A stretch of DNA of 64,000 bases from Bagarius yarrelli (lineage: Eukaryota > Chordata > Actinopteri > Siluriformes > Sisoridae). A program made the position numbers and the translations under genes. Of this stretch, positions 40,601 to 48,248 are shown one piece after another. Every line of letters begins with the position of its first letter. Within the stretch, counting starts at the first letter, position 1. Location: assembly GCA_005784505.1 (NCBI GenBank), contig VCAZ01000187.1, positions 15,001-79,000 of the forward strand. Direction: 5' to 3'. The notes beneath the pieces were generated by a model. The model was not told the origin of the DNA and ran no database searches. It saw nothing but the letters and a program-made list of their open reading frames with translations.

Positions 40601-43126
40601 GTAGGGCTGGACAATAATTCAATATCAATATATATCGCGATAGAACTTTTTTCAATATCGTGATATGATTTTTAAACACATTCCTAATATTTTTATATAC
40701 ATCACAGCAAATGTCCATCTGTGACACTATTCGTACACATGACATGTTTAACATATTAGTCTCGGTTTCATGGGAAAGGTAGAATGGTGAACATTAGTTT
40801 ATTAATTAATTAATTTATGTAGATACAGACCTCCATTGACAGTTTTTCTGAGGCTTTTCCTAATATTGTTTATATCGATATCGGAATTATAACTTATCGA
40901 CCCGAAATTAAGAAATATATCGTGATATAAAATTTGGCCATATTGTCCAGCCCTAGCTTCAGGTCACACTTCATTTGCTTCAAAGAGCAGTTACTATTTA
41001 AAAAAAAAAAAAAATACAGCATTAAAACGCACAAACACCTGGGAATCAGAAAGTGTCTAAACTAAACTGTACCTTCCACAACCAGCCTATAGGAAACAGG
41101 CTCAGTTTTGTTTCCTGAGTCATTAACTCTCATGCTAGTCCTTTGTAATCCAAATCATACTCATTTTCCATAATGGCCAAAGCATTTAACCTCTCACCCT
41201 CAATGTTGCTTAGAAACATGAAGAACCGTTAAAGCAATGTTAATCTGGCAGCTCTGGCTGTGCATCAATTCAGCATTCAACTTTCTACTGAATGTGCTTT
41301 CTGAAGCTAAAACAACCCTTCAGCTTACTTTTCTTATGCTTAAATAAACCGATCTCGAGCTGTTCTCATGCTGTCATGCATAGATTTGAGCTAGACATCT
41401 AAACTCCTGGGCTGCCAAACACTGAGTCCAAATTCAGTGAAGAACCAAATGAATTTCCAGGAATCAGTATGTGGTATATTGAAATGCTGAAGCCATTCAT
41501 TAAGGACAGTTCTGGCTCAAATTTGAAGGCTTAAGTTGGTGACAGGGAAGTGGTTAGGGTGTTGGACTGAAACCAGAAAGACTGGGGTTCGATTCCCAGC
41601 ACCACCAATCCACCACTGTGGGACCCTGAGCAAGATTCTTAAACCCCCAATTGCTCAGTTGTATAAATAAGATAAATGCAAGTCGCTCTGGATAAGGGCA
41701 TCTGCCTAATGCTGTAAATGAGTTTGAAGTTTGAAGAATGAGTTAAAGTTGAACTATAACTTATAAGCAGAAATATTTAATAAAATCACAGTGAACTTTG
41801 CACACGCAGGAAGCTGTTGTGTTTTGTTTTGGGGTTTTTTTTTGGGGGGGGGCACTTATCTGGCTTGTGCATTACCCGTGTACCGGGTTTTGTACATTTT
41901 TTCTAAATGCAGTGGTGGGCCAGTAGGAGCTTCTCTGCCTGCCCTATAAAAACAAACACAAATTGTTGTGTAAAAAAATAGTTTTCTTAATTATTAAGCT
42001 ATTTTCATTAGTGTAATGTCTTTAAATTGCCTATAATTAGTTTTGTTGTGTGTTTGATCTAGGGCTGGGCCGATAAACAATACCATATCGAATCGCAATA
42101 AAGTTTATGTCTGTAACGATAATAAGCTCTGGACTCAATATTGATTTAAAGCCATTAATGTTTTACTGTCCTCTACAATTATACCATTAAGGAACTTGTT
42201 AAGAGACTTAGCAGTGGCAGTTTGGTGAAGCTGGGAATCAAACCCACAATCTTCCGATTAGCAGTCCAAAACCTTAACCACTGAGCTACAACCAAGGATT
42301 ATGGTTGTGTCTGTGGAGGTTAAATTAAACATTACTAACCAGCAAATGATATTAGCCTTAAAGTTTGTAGCAAAGCCACAAGATTTAATTTAACACTACT
42401 AATACATCTGGGGGATAAGGGCCTCGCTCAGGCGCCCAGCAGTGGTGAGTTTGTGGTGCAGGAAATGGAACCCAGATCCAACACCTTAACCACTGTACTA
42501 CCACTTCCCCCATTTATCTAGTGTCTACCGAACACTGTTAAACGTACTTTGTAACGAAAAAGTGAGAACTTGGGCTAACTTGCGTATCCAAGACTTTTTG
42601 TTGGCTTTGCGTCATACAGCAATGTTTAATAGCCTCCATAATTCACATTTCCTTACCAGCAGATGCTGCAACTAAGGGAAGGACTACAGGCTCGCTAAAA
42701 ATAGGTGACCTCTATTGCCTTAAAAAGTAGGATTTAGGAGCATGGTTTTAACTATTTTTTTTTAAAAACTAAATCAACAAAACAACAATTTCCCCTCTAA
42801 ACATACAAACAGTGCTGGTGTGGAATAGTGATGCCTGGTTTAAGCAGAGATGTAAAGAGAGACACTATAAATTCAACAACATCACATTTAGCAAGTAGCC
42901 ACGATGACAAGGCAATGCACACCATATAGAATCAGAAAGCAAACCAACCTGATGGCATGTAAATCCGGGGCAAATGGGAGACCGAATAGGCGATGAAGGG
43001 CTTAGGGTAATGCTTATAGATTCGGTAGTCCTTCTCACTGCGGGAACGGTTACGCTCCAAGACCCGGTCAGAAAAGTCTGAACTGGGCCAGGCCCTGCGT
43101 AAAGTGGTGCTGCGTGTTTTCTTCAT
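6059..43126 (-). CDS. stox2: stox2 gene: storkhead-box protein 2, four coding exons joined
   Basis: Spliced coding region join(42949-43126, 18092-18244, 13162-15406, 6059-6248), read on the minus strand. STOX proteins are winged-helix, DNA-binding-like nuclear factors related to C. elegans HAM-1; vertebrates have STOX1 and STOX2. The assignment to STOX2 rests on the N-terminus starting MKKTRSTTLRRAWPSSDFSD, the block GDVSPISMSPISQSQFIPLG, the motif LVRERKIYPTPEGYFIVTPQ, the block EWDVSGELAKRRTEMPFPEP and the C-terminal end QASITSV. Exon lengths are 178, 153, 2245 and 190 nt, and the codon split at each junction is restored correctly (Gly60, Gly111, Arg859). The total is about 921 residues, close to the roughly 920-930 expected for the family. 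Two opposite single-base frame breaks in exon 3 cancel in length. Teleosts often keep two stox2 copies; whether this is stox2a or stox2b cannot be told here. Confidence 0.96.
6899..6976 (-). repeat. Family A SINE, head only
   Basis: Only the tRNA-like head is present (complement of GGTGCTGGGAATCAAACCCT through CTGCGCTACCACTTCCCCA). Confidence 0.85.
7467..7690 (+). repeat. Family B tRNA-derived SINE, full length
   Basis: The head reads GGTGGCTCAAATGGTTAAGG, then CGCTAAGTTGCTGATCTGAA. The body contains CAACCACTGTTGGGTCCTTG, then AGCAAGACCCTTAACCC, and the tail CTTGCACAATGAAGTTGAAT. Other copies are at 39246-39498 and 39541-39685 (reverse) and a fragment at 57880-58070. Confidence 0.85.
8247..8422 (-). 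repeat. Family A SINE
   Basis: Tail-to-head order in reverse: TTACAGCATTTGGCAAACGC, then GGGGTTAAGGGCCTTGCTC, then a decayed tRNA-like head ending ACTACCACTTTCC. Confidence 0.85.
8690..8940 (+). repeat. LINE-like 3' tail
   Basis: The stretch TTCCTTGTAGGTGCAAACCT, then ACTTGGCAATAAAACTCTTC and CTGGTTCTGATTCTGG, resembles the 3' end of fish non-LTR retrotransposons with a short terminal repeat. No reverse-transcriptase frame is present. Confidence 0.6.
9929..9971. repeat. (CA)n microsatellite, imperfect
   Basis: CA dinucleotide run with two interruptions. Confidence 0.95.
10270..10730. mobile_element. Degraded DNA-transposon-like repeat
   Basis: The segments TATAGTATGGTTACGGATAA, CTGCATCCGCCATTTTG and ACACTACACAGTATGAAAGTA, then CGGGATTTCGGATAGGGTC, resemble a common fish inverted-repeat element ending in GGGATTTCGGA. 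Ends are too decayed to define. Confidence 0.4.
12450..12545 (-). repeat. Family A SINE fragment, degraded
   Basis: TTTACATTTATGGCATTTGTCAG and GATCAGTTGAGGGTTACGGG follow the tail and middle of Family A with many changes. Confidence 0.5.
13162..15406 (-). CDS. stox2: stox2 coding exon 3 (rest of storkhead box and long central region; two frame breaks)
   Basis: This large exon encodes residues 112-858. In order: the end of the winged helix (VPTPSLEVLRHTLNMLVRER, then KIYPTPEGYFIVTPQTYF, about 112-149); a conserved link with KWYHLDERIPGG; a basic block EKQSKKFGLKLFRLSFKKDK near 273-292; a block ending EEEKAQRSK; an Arg/Ser-rich, nuclear-localisation-like stretch near 368-397; then EWDVSGELAKRRTEMPFPEP, a divergent Ser-rich stretch, FDYYNVSDDESED, and TMKWLLEREKDRDLHRKFEK through SGFNSPR. 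The acceptor TTGCAG lies above 15406 and the donor GTAAGG at 13161-13156. Reading frame is lost by one missing base near 14411-14415 and restored by one extra G in the GGGG run at 13347-13350. Coding similarity continues across both points, so these look like assembly indels; if real, the protein would stop after about 461 residues. Confidence 0.95.
15407..18091 (-). other. stox2 intron 2
   Basis: This 2.7 kb GT-AG intron lies between exons 2 and 3. Apart from a badly decayed SINE-like stretch near 16835-16955 and T runs near 17537 and 17950, nothing was recognised. It is the most repeat-poor intron of the gene. Confidence 0.85.
18092..18244 (-). CDS. stox2: stox2 coding exon 2 (start of the storkhead-box winged helix)
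   Basis: This exon encodes the last two bases of Gly60, then residues 61-110 and the first base of Gly111. The peptide runs DVSPISMSPISQSQFIPLGD, then ILCLAISAMNSARKTVTQET, then LIEHLATCFP. It contributes the first helices of the winged-helix storkhead box. The acceptor is a pyrimidine-rich tract ending CTGCAG just above 18244. The donor at 18091-18086 reads GTTCTA, which is weak. The exon is 153 nt with phase 1 at both ends, so skipping it would keep frame but remove half the DNA-binding fold. Confidence 0.96.
18364..18683. mobile_element. MITE with CCTTGACTTACGAGT terminal inverted repeats
   Basis: The left end TGCCTTGACTTACGAGTTT and the right end ACTCGTAAGTCAAGGTACC are reverse complements over about 15 bases. 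The 320-base interior has further subterminal TTGTAACTCAAATTACTTGT / GGCTCGTATCTTG words and no coding potential. Confidence 0.7.
19377..19745 (+). mobile_element. LTR-like dispersed repeat (copy 1)
   Basis: This copy shares with 50992-51330 a start near GTCACGA, the block CCACCTGAGGGCGCCATCAC, a TATA-like stretch, GTGCGAAGTATTGTT about 90-100 bases further on and a late AATAAA. That order (U3, TATA, start-like block, poly(A) signal) resembles a solo LTR. No internal retroviral frame is next to it. Confidence 0.5.
19517..19574. repeat. 12-base minisatellite, unit CTCGTTCTAGTT
   Basis: About 4.8 tandem units lie inside the LTR-like copy. The related copy at 50992-51330 lacks the array. Confidence 0.9.
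19745..20190. mobile_element. Second copy of the DNA element found at 4213-4932
   Basis: GATTTTTATAGTATTGCG, TGGTAGCTAGCAGCG, CTGTCGGTTAACACTTTAAA, then CTAGCGGGCAAAGACAACAG match the other copy in the same order. There is no SINE interruption. The right end is decayed. Confidence 0.55.
20417..20453. repeat. (GA)n-rich microsatellite
   Basis: GA-rich run with a few interruptions. Confidence 0.85.
20800..20957 (+). repeat. Family A SINE
   Basis: Head GGGTAGTGCAGTGTTGGCTT, B box GGGTTCGATTCCCAGC and tail GGATAAGGGTGTCTGC are all present in order. Confidence 0.88.
21408..21525 (-). repeat. Family A SINE, 5' two thirds
   Basis: The middle (TTTTGCTCAGGGGCTCC) and tRNA-like head (complement of GGAAATCGAATCCGCATCTT) are present; the tail is missing. 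Confidence 0.8.
22690..22987 (+). repeat. LINE-like 3' region
   Basis: GT-rich sequence ending GATGGCTGAAATGACAATAA, then AGCTACTTAC, resembles a LINE 3' end and directly precedes a SINE in the opposite orientation. Confidence 0.4.
22988..23150 (-). repeat. Family A SINE
   Basis: Tail, middle (GGGGTTAAGGGCCTTGCTCA) and most of the head (GGAATCGAACCCACAATCTT) are present. Confidence 0.88.
23353..24097. mobile_element. Dispersed element with GATTCATCGATGCATTC end
   Basis: The left end GAAAAAAATAGATTCATCGA, then TGCATTCTTTCTC, AATTGATTCTCAAAAGTTCC and GAATCGATAG, matches the complement of 62754-62872. The right side carries AATCGGAATCGAATCGTAAA. The form suggests a hAT-like non-autonomous element. 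Confidence 0.5.
24845..24878. repeat. (GA)n-rich microsatellite
   Basis: AG-rich run with interruptions. Confidence 0.8.
25254..25430 (-). promoter_or_regulatory. Candidate alternative promoter and first exon of stox2 inside intron 1
   Basis: On the minus strand the sequence reads GAGC ATG CTG G at 25264-25254, followed directly by the strong donor GTAAGG at 25253-25248. The ATG has A at -3. Joining this to exon 2 keeps the frame and gives Met-Leu-Gly-Asp-Val-Ser-Pro, a STOX2 lacking residues 1-59. Within 170 bases upstream are two ATTGG (inverted CCAAT) motifs, a GC box (CCCCGCCC) near 25391-25398 and an X-box-like site. The block lacks the SINE and transposon copies that fill the rest of intron 1. 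Upstream ATGs in another frame (25352) would interfere if transcription starts far upstream. No transcript evidence is available, so this is inference. Confidence 0.42.
25411..25424. promoter_or_regulatory. RFX X-box-like site GTTGTTATGGCAAC
   Basis: This 14-base near-palindrome fits the RFX-factor X-box (GTNRCC, spacer, RGYAAC) with one departure in one half-site. It lies about 150 bases upstream of the candidate alternative ATG of stox2 at 25260. Motif matches of this size occur by chance, so the position next to other promoter-like motifs is the main support. Confidence 0.35.
25725..26150 (+). repeat. Tandem array of retroelement tail plus TCTA/TCTG microsatellites
   Basis: The phrase TTGTGAATTTCTCACCAGGG, then ATGAACAAGTA, occurs four times (near 25730, 25868, 25988 and 26090), each followed by TCTG/TCTA repeats. 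The longest pure tetranucleotide run is 25765-25828. The unit resembles a LINE 3' tail ending in a poly(A)-signal-like GATGAATAAAGTA. Confidence 0.7.
26551..26572. repeat. Poly(T) run
   Basis: About 22 T residues in a row with no attached SINE head seen. Confidence 0.9.
27826..27957 (-). repeat. Family A SINE with internal deletion
   Basis: The tail is shortened (CATTTAGCAGGCACCAATTT), while the middle and tRNA-like head are well kept. Confidence 0.85.
30085..30200. repeat. Dispersed repeat with GGTATTGG/CCAATACC palindromic words
   Basis: TCGGTATTGGACCCAATACCG, then ATACCAGTATTGGTAATTGT and TATCGGTACTAAAGTG, resembles a common fish element with TATCGG motifs. Boundaries are unclear. Confidence 0.4.
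30868..31125 (+). mobile_element. Tc1/mariner-like remnant (copy 1)
   Basis: GTATATGGACACCTTACCAG begins the piece, with AAGTTGGAAGCACACGGTTG, then TCTAGAAGGTCTTTAAT, and later AACTGAACACCTTTGGCATA, then AACTGGAACAC. The last part corresponds to the end of a Tc1-type transposase coding region, now broken. The reverse-oriented relative is at 47606-48032. Confidence 0.6.
31190..31395 (+). repeat. Retroelement 3'-tail repeat (copy 1)
   Basis: CAAGGTTTTTTCTCTATTCTG, GCTGTCACCTTGGGCTTGC, GAACTGAGTTTT and AAAGTGCTTTATAAATAAAG occur in the same order as at 48075-48248. Confidence 0.6.
31753..31898. repeat. (GA)n at 31753-31792 and (GT)n at 31856-31898
   Basis: An imperfect GA run is followed by 21 pure GT units. 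The long valine/cysteine and threonine/histidine open frames here are produced by these repeats. Confidence 0.95.
32793..33119 (+). repeat. Family C SINE (DANA/Mermaid-like)
   Basis: The head includes TAAGTGGTTAGCACTGG, then CTTACTCCGGGTTCTCCAGT, TTCCTCCCACAGTCCAAAAA, CCTGTCCAGGGTGTCCCCC and GGGATAGACTCCAGCAGAT. It ends in an A run and GAATTAATGAATAAA. Confidence 0.88.
35130..35215 (-). repeat. Family A SINE tail fragment
   Basis: TTTACATTTATGTCTTTGGC, then AGAAGCTTTTATCTGGAGAG, follows the complement of the Family A tail. Confidence 0.55.
36490..36685 (+). repeat. Family A SINE, head decayed
   Basis: GGTAGCACAGTGACTAAGGT, CAGCACCACCAAGTTTCCA, GAGCAAGGCCCTTATCC and the tail AAGGGCGTCTGCC are in order; the B box is damaged. 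Confidence 0.85.
36883..37280 (-). repeat. Family A SINE split by an insertion
   Basis: The tail and middle lie at 36883-37008 and the tRNA-like head at 37210-37280, all in one orientation. The intervening 200 bases end with AGCGTCTGCTAAATGCTGTA in the opposite orientation, which is the tail of another Family A copy. Confidence 0.7.
37592..37622. repeat. (CAT)n microsatellite
   Basis: About 10 trinucleotide units. Confidence 0.95.
39246..39498 (-). repeat. Family B SINE, full length
   Basis: The tail CATTGTGCAAGGTACGTGTA, the middle AAGGGTCTTGCTCAAGGACCC and a head ending TTGAGCCACCCTGCCCCCC are present in reverse orientation. Confidence 0.85.
39541..39685 (-). repeat. Family B SINE, partial tandem copy
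   Basis: This repeats the 5' part of the neighbouring copy (TCAGCTATGATACATCACCC through AAGCCACCACTGTCCC). It is separated from it by a short ATGTAGCA repeat. Confidence 0.8.
40602..40955. mobile_element. hAT-type MITE with 8-base target duplication
   Basis: The ends TAGGGCTGGACAATA and the complement TATTGTCCAGCCCTA are perfect inverted repeats. The flanks GCTTCAAG (40594-40601) and GCTTCAGG (40956-40963) are an 8-base duplication with one change, the hallmark length for hAT transposons. The 354-base interior is full of TATCGNGATA words and has no transposase frame. Confidence 0.85.
41544..41718 (+). repeat. Family A SINE, near full length
   Basis: AGGGAAGTGGTTAGGGTGTTG, GGGGTTCGATTCCCAGCACC and TCGCTCTGGATAAGGGCATC are all well preserved, with an intact B box. 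Confidence 0.9.
42059..42187 (+). mobile_element. Truncated hAT-like element end
   Basis: TAGGGCTGGGCCGATAAACA, then ATACCATATCGAATCGCAAT, resembles the end of the element at 40602 but no right end is found before a SINE begins. Confidence 0.5.
42188..42293 (-). repeat. Family A SINE, 5' half
   Basis: The head (complement of GGGAATCAAACCCACAATCT through ACTGAGCTACAACC) and part of the middle are present. Confidence 0.8.
42408..42512 (-). repeat. Family A SINE, 5' half
   Basis: GGGATAAGGGCCTCGCTCAGG and CCTTAACCACTGTACTACCA are present, with a short deletion in the head. Confidence 0.8.
42949..43126 (-). CDS. stox2: stox2 coding exon 1 (residues 1-59 plus first base of Gly60)
   Basis: This exon encodes the conserved basic N-terminus. 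It opens MKKTRSTTLRRAWPSSDFSD and continues through an Arg/Ser-rich stretch to YMPSG. The ATG at 43124-43126 is chosen because the residues from it onward match the known start of STOX2 and because there is an A at -3. The exon ends after the first base of a glycine codon (phase 1), followed by GTTGGT at 42948-42943, a donor with T instead of a purine at +3. The joined codon GGT and the next residues DVSPIS match the family. The middle part (residues about 21-55) is more divergent than the first 20 residues. The 5' UTR and promoter should lie at higher coordinates. Confidence 0.95.
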
Positions 43127-44760
43127 GATCGCTCACCACCTCCCCCTGATTCACAAACCTCACTCCTACCCTTCCAACATAGCTTAACTCAAAATATGTG
43201 ATGCTTTAGTGCTCTTCTTTCTTTTTGCTGCCACATGCAGGTTGCTGCAAGCAAAGTGCTCAAATCTAAACAATCCTCGACAGCGACAAGTCTTCAGGTC
43301 AGGTGTTAAGTCCAAGACGACATATCCAGCTGCTTACGATCTTCCAGATTTCTAATCCAGACTTGGAGTTACAGCTTCATGTGCACGGAGAGGCATGCAC
43401 ATATTTACACACACAGCAACTGTGGTGTGCTTTCAGAACCATAAGGATTGAAGAGGAGGAGGTGTGGAAGAGGATCAGTCGGAAAAGAAGAACTGGCTGG
43501 GAGGGATGCAGGGAAGGGGTGGTCTTGCTTGGTTTTAGAGGTGCAGGGGGTGCAGAGGGAGCTGGAAGTCTGCAGCGTGGGAGAAACTCTCAGTTCAAAC
43601 AATAGCTTAATTCAGCAAAGGTACGCTTCAGTAGCAGAGTTTGTCCAACACAAAAGATTTCAATAAAAACAAATTTAAGTCTTTAAAAAAGGTGCTTCTT
43701 AGAAGGCCAGCATCACCAGCCTTCAATTCAACAACCTTTCTTCAGCCAAAGAAGCCAACACAAAGTATCACATAAAAATATGGCAGACCGTCAAACATGA
43801 TATATTTTTTCAGTCTGGAAGGAACACTCAATCTTGTAGACAGACATTATAGTGATCTGATACATTACATTCCTGCAGGAAAGTCTACACCAGAGGACGC
43901 AGAGAGAGCCGGCCATGATCCGAAGCACTGGTGACAGGAAGACAAACACTGTAACGTGCCAGTGTGGCTTTCGATACGAGAAAGAAGCTGGAAGCGCAGC
44001 CGGGTAAAAACAATTCCAAACCGGTATGTACACCTACACATGCTCCCTTGTCGTCTCGTTCTCCAGACTGTCTCAACTGTTTCGGTGGCGCATTCATTTT
44101 TCCAGCACACACACACACACACACAAGTGTTCAGCAGCTTATGCGGGACATTTAGATGCCTTTCAGATGAGCTGTCTCATGTCAGACTTGTTGATCTAGT
44201 CAGGCAGTGCTACACCTTCAGGGTCCCACTGCTGGCTTGATGCCCAGCCTATAAGAGCACAAAGCGTTATTTATACACACATAGCCTGTCAGTATGCAGC
44301 TACTGACAGTTTGACTGTTTCATAAATAATAAAGATATGTCGTCTCAGATGCGATGAAAGGCAGACAGGACAAATCAAGCTCCCATGCCATGAACTGCAA
44401 GGTTCTCCTTTTGTTCTTTTTAAATCTTTGAAGGGTTGCCCATAATCCGGCAGCTTCCTTTGGTTCAAAAGCCAGCTGCTAAACAGCAAGATCCTCTGGA
44501 ATGCAATTCAAGAAATCCAAACATGAATTGAAAGAGGGAATGGCGGTACAGAGTGTAGCGAGTAAGAAGAATACTGTATGGAGCGCTTGCTTTCTCTCTT
44601 GTTGGCTTTCCTCACTCCCTCCCTCCGTCCCTCCTGGTCTTTCCAGAGTGGAGCACATTCGCACAGCTGCTTTAGCCCTTACAGACAATCACTCTCTGAC
44701 AGCAGCCTATCGGCTTAGAGAGACGGAGATCAGGAGGGGGGAAGGGGGAAAAAACTACTC
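43127..44760 (-). promoter_or_regulatory. Probable 5' UTR and main promoter region of stox2
   Basis: This block directly upstream of the conserved start codon has almost no dispersed repeats, only an (AC)n run at 44106-44125, and is richer in GC than its surroundings, with CT/AG-rich stretches near 44590-44750. On the minus strand a GTATAAATAAC stretch lies near 44270 and a pyrimidine tract ending GCTTGCAG near 43240, so a 5' UTR intron is possible. The start site cannot be fixed from sequence. Short open frames in both strands here show no recognisable protein similarity. Confidence 0.4.
44106..44125. repeat. (AC)n microsatellite
   Basis: Short AC run upstream of stox2 exon 1. Confidence 0.9.
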
Positions 44761-47605
44761 TCCCTTTTTCAGCCACACATATTCAAACCCATGCTAAATT
44801 ATTTACTCAAGAATACAGCAAGACAACAGGTAGCAAAATGACTATATAGTTACAATGTTTACCTGGTAAACTTATGCAAACACAACCTCTTTTCTAAAGG
44901 AAACACATATTCTGATCAGTTGTAAACAAATGTAAAGATTTCAGAAGTTAGAATAAGAAAATTGGGAAACAGGAAGTGTATGAAGTTAGTTAAACATACC
45001 AGTGTTTTATGACAAATGACTATTTTATGAATGTTTTTTTTTAAGGCTGTGTGAGGTTGTCTAAAATTGGCTACTATATAAAATTGGGGTTATTAAGTAA
45101 CTCTACTGAAGCAAAAACTTTTCCTCTCTCTCCTTTCTGCAGCTTGCCATTAATCATGCGGAGTACTTTCTCAAACAATTGGCTGAGCAGCAATGAACCA
45201 AAGTTTTTCCAGTAAGCCATGTGTCAAAGGTCATTAGTCTATAATAAAACCCACCTCTTCTAATCTTACAGTCTTTAGGTGCACCCTAGAGTCTCAAGTT
45301 AGCAGTATAACATCTTTAATTCCAGCTTAGTCCTGAGAAGCATATCCCAGAGCAAGTTCAGAAAGGCAACAACTTATACCATAGAACGCCCACAGAATAT
45401 AAAAATTAGCACTTTCTCAGGCGAGATACCTGTGGTATTAATTGTGAAGGAAAAGGATGGTGTTAAGAGAAAGCTGCTGCAAATTTGAACTGAGCAGTAG
45501 TTGGTTGTGCATTATAGATTGCAGTGTAAGATTGGGATCTGAAGCTTCCCAGATGGAAGGGGTTACATTACAGTGCCTTGTAATCGATCTATGCACAATC
45601 CCGGAAGAGAAAAATCTGCACTAGCTCAATGTCACTTACCTTAAGCTTTGTTGGCACTTCTGTGCTGTGTTTAGTCTTCACCTATTGGGACCTGCCTAGA
45701 CTTTTCTTTAAAATAATTGACTAATTATAGAGGAAATAGAAGACAGTGTAAATATGGCAATTAACTGCTTTTTAAACATAATTGATCAATCCATTTTTGA
45801 TTGTACCCTTGCCATATAGGCATGGCCACAGCTTTTATTATACCTATTTGACGGCTTCTTCTCTATGGCTAATAAAGATTTTTTAGGAAAATGTGTCATC
45901 TGCCAGTTAAAAAGCCTGACTCTAACTATCCTACCAGTCATTTTCAACCACCAAAAGTTTATGTTCCATGTACACCAGAGGCAAGTTTCTCCTAGTCCTG
46001 GCTGTCATGAATCGATCTTCCAGAAATCCTGTACTATGCGGTTCTTTTTTGGCCCTGGTAAAGAACCTTTTCTTGTTAGGCCTCATGTTGTGTGGATTAT
46101 GTCAGGGCCCAAAGTGATAAAAGGAATGCAGAAAAGCGTCGAGTAAGTCAGTGTAAATTGACAACTATGAGTGGCAGCCAAAGCATTGATAGGATACGTT
46201 TGACCCAAGAATGCCAAGTGTTTCATGTCAGGAGTTGTTGTAAGAGGCCGTATCAGTGTTAAGGTAGTTGGAATGTCACAGCTTTAGTTGGACCGCAGTT
46301 AGATACACTACTTAAAAAAGCTGCTCTGCAAAAAGAGCTGTCTGGACTCCAAAGGATCAAGTGATTATACTGCTAATTCACAAAAAAACAATGTACCTAG
46401 AATCATCTTGGGCATTTTGAGAAAAGTTGAAGCGGGTCTGACACGTAGGTCATTTTCATCTAGCCATTTTATCGTTAAGGTTTTGAAGAGTTTGTTCTTT
46501 TCACAACTCAAACATCCCAAGTATCATGAGCCCTGCATGTTTATAAAGGGCCTGGTCACTCTCTTGGATTAAGTTATACATTTGCAGACTGTTTTTCCCC
46601 CTCAATCAGGGGAACCTCATAACACACATCCTATGTAGACCCCAGGCCTCCTCCAGGCTGTAAGAAAACGTGTTCTGAATTATCAACCCCTCCCCCATTT
46701 TCCATCTCTCCCCATAGCCTCCATCACCACAAGCACCCAGGCCAACCTTGCTTTCACCACAGCTTTCTGTACTGTAGCTCACACTCCCCTATATCCCCCA
46801 CAACACATTAATGCTATACAGCTGCATATGCCAAAAAAAGGCATCACACTATATAGCCTACTGAATCCCCCAAAACTCAAAAATTGCTAGAAGACAAAAA
46901 ACACACTATGTCAGTGAATAAACTAATAGATGACCTCATATTATCAGGGTTAGTATAAGAATTAGCCTGTCAAATCTGCGCGCGGACAGAGTTTGTTTTT
47001 TTGGGGTTTTTTTAATGTTAACTCAAACAATTTGCAGCGGAAAAATTAGCATGCGGTTTGAACGTGAACAGGAACTCCCGTGTTATAGTCGAGGAACACG
47101 TTAATTATAAATCAAATAAAGCAATGAGTGCAAAAAACGTTGCTTTAAATGAAAAATTGCCCTGAAAATGAGGTTCAAAAGTTTGTGAGGAACATTCCAA
47201 CAGATTCATATTTAATTCTTTACTGTTAAAAAAAAAAAAAAACATTTACCCCAATGATGGAGGTCTGAATGTCCTTATCAACTACCTAATACATAAGACA
47301 AGGAATCCATGACAGACGCAATATGTTCCAGCAGCCATTAATTAAACATATAACCCTAGATACAAATGGTTCCTTAATAGTTCCTGGCTCCCTAAAGTGT
47401 TTTTGCTTAAAAACCTCTTTCGTTAATCATTCTGCCCAAATAAGACCCTTTGCTAAAAAGACAAACCTACAAATCACTCAGGGTTCTAGAAAGAACCTTA
47501 AAAGTCTAGACTATATAATTGCTCACAGAATTTACAAAACCTGTGGGTTGCATGTTTGTTATTCTATTGTGGAAGCATATAAATGATAATTTCCCAAGAA
47601 ATGCA

Positions 47606-48032
47606 ATGGTATTCAGACACTAGTGATGGGTGAGAAGGTCTGGCATGCAGTCAGTGTTACAGTTTATCTCAAAGGTGTTCAGAGTGTTTAGGAGCTCTGT
47701 GCAGGACATTTAGATTCTTTCATGCCAACTATAACACACCATGTCTTAATTGTGTCCTGAATGCAAGATACTACAGGCAGAAACATGAATTATATGAATT
47801 GTATCTCTTACATTGAGCTTTTTCCTTTTTCTTTTCATTGAGCTTTCTGCACAGGTGCATTGTCATGCCGGAACAGTGTTTGGATCTCTCAGTTCCAGTA
47901 AAGGAATAAGATAATGCTTTAACATACCCTAAACAACTATTTGCTTTAGTGTTTGTGGTTAACAAACAATTAGACACACTAATGTGAATATGCTGATAAA
48001 GTGTCCACAAACATTTGGCAATATAGTGTAAC
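47606..48032 (-). mobile_element. Tc1/mariner-like non-autonomous element (copy 2), with internal insertion
   Basis: The right end GTGTCCACAAACATTTGGCA, then ATATAGTGTA, and interior AAAGGTGTTCAGAGTGTTT, CTCTGTGCAGGACATT, TGCACAGGTGCATTGTCATG, then CCGGAACAG follow a widespread fish Tc1-type element. A segment at about 47754-47811 has no place in that element and recurs at 48942-49003. Confidence 0.6.
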
Positions 48033-48074
48033 GACACTGTTTCTTCCGTATTATTACAATATAGTAATCCAGAT

Positions 48075-48248
48075 GAGGATGGTTTCATTCCTGTTAAGGT
48101 TCTTCTGTGCTTTTTTTGCCACAGTCGCCTCCGGCTTGCTCAATAGGGGCAAACCTACACTTTTCACTGTTACTGTATTCTGTGTAAAGCTGCTTTGAGA
48201 CAATGTCTGTAGTAAAAGTGCCATAGAAAAATTTGAATTGAATTTAAT
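48075..48248 (+). repeat. Retroelement 3'-tail repeat (copy 2)
   Basis: AGGTTCTTCTGTGCTTTTTTTG, GTCGCCTCCGGCTTGCTC, AAAGCTGCTTTGAGACAATG, then AGTGCCATAGAAAAATTTGA, match the order in copy 1. Confidence 0.6.

Larger units (their letters stand above)
18245..42948 (-). other. stox2 intron 1
   Basis: This 24.7 kb intron separates the N-terminal exon from exon 2. It contains most of the mobile elements in the window: an inverted-repeat MITE (18364-18683), an LTR-like copy (19377-19745), several SINEs, a TCTA/TCTG array (25725-26150), a Tc1-like remnant (30868-31125) and a hAT-type MITE (40602-40955). It also contains the candidate alternative first exon at 25254. Segments without recognisable content include 26600-27800, 28000-29900, 33150-35100, 37320-39240 and 42520-42940. 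Confidence 0.85.

Noticed and set aside
41544..41620. tRNA gene suggested by A-box and B-box-like sequence
   Set aside because: The sequence is the head of a SINE found many times in the window and does not fold as a complete tRNA with an anticodon arm.
43303..43605. 100-codon plus-strand open frame upstream of stox2
   Set aside because: No similarity; it overlaps the likely 5' UTR and promoter on the opposite strand.
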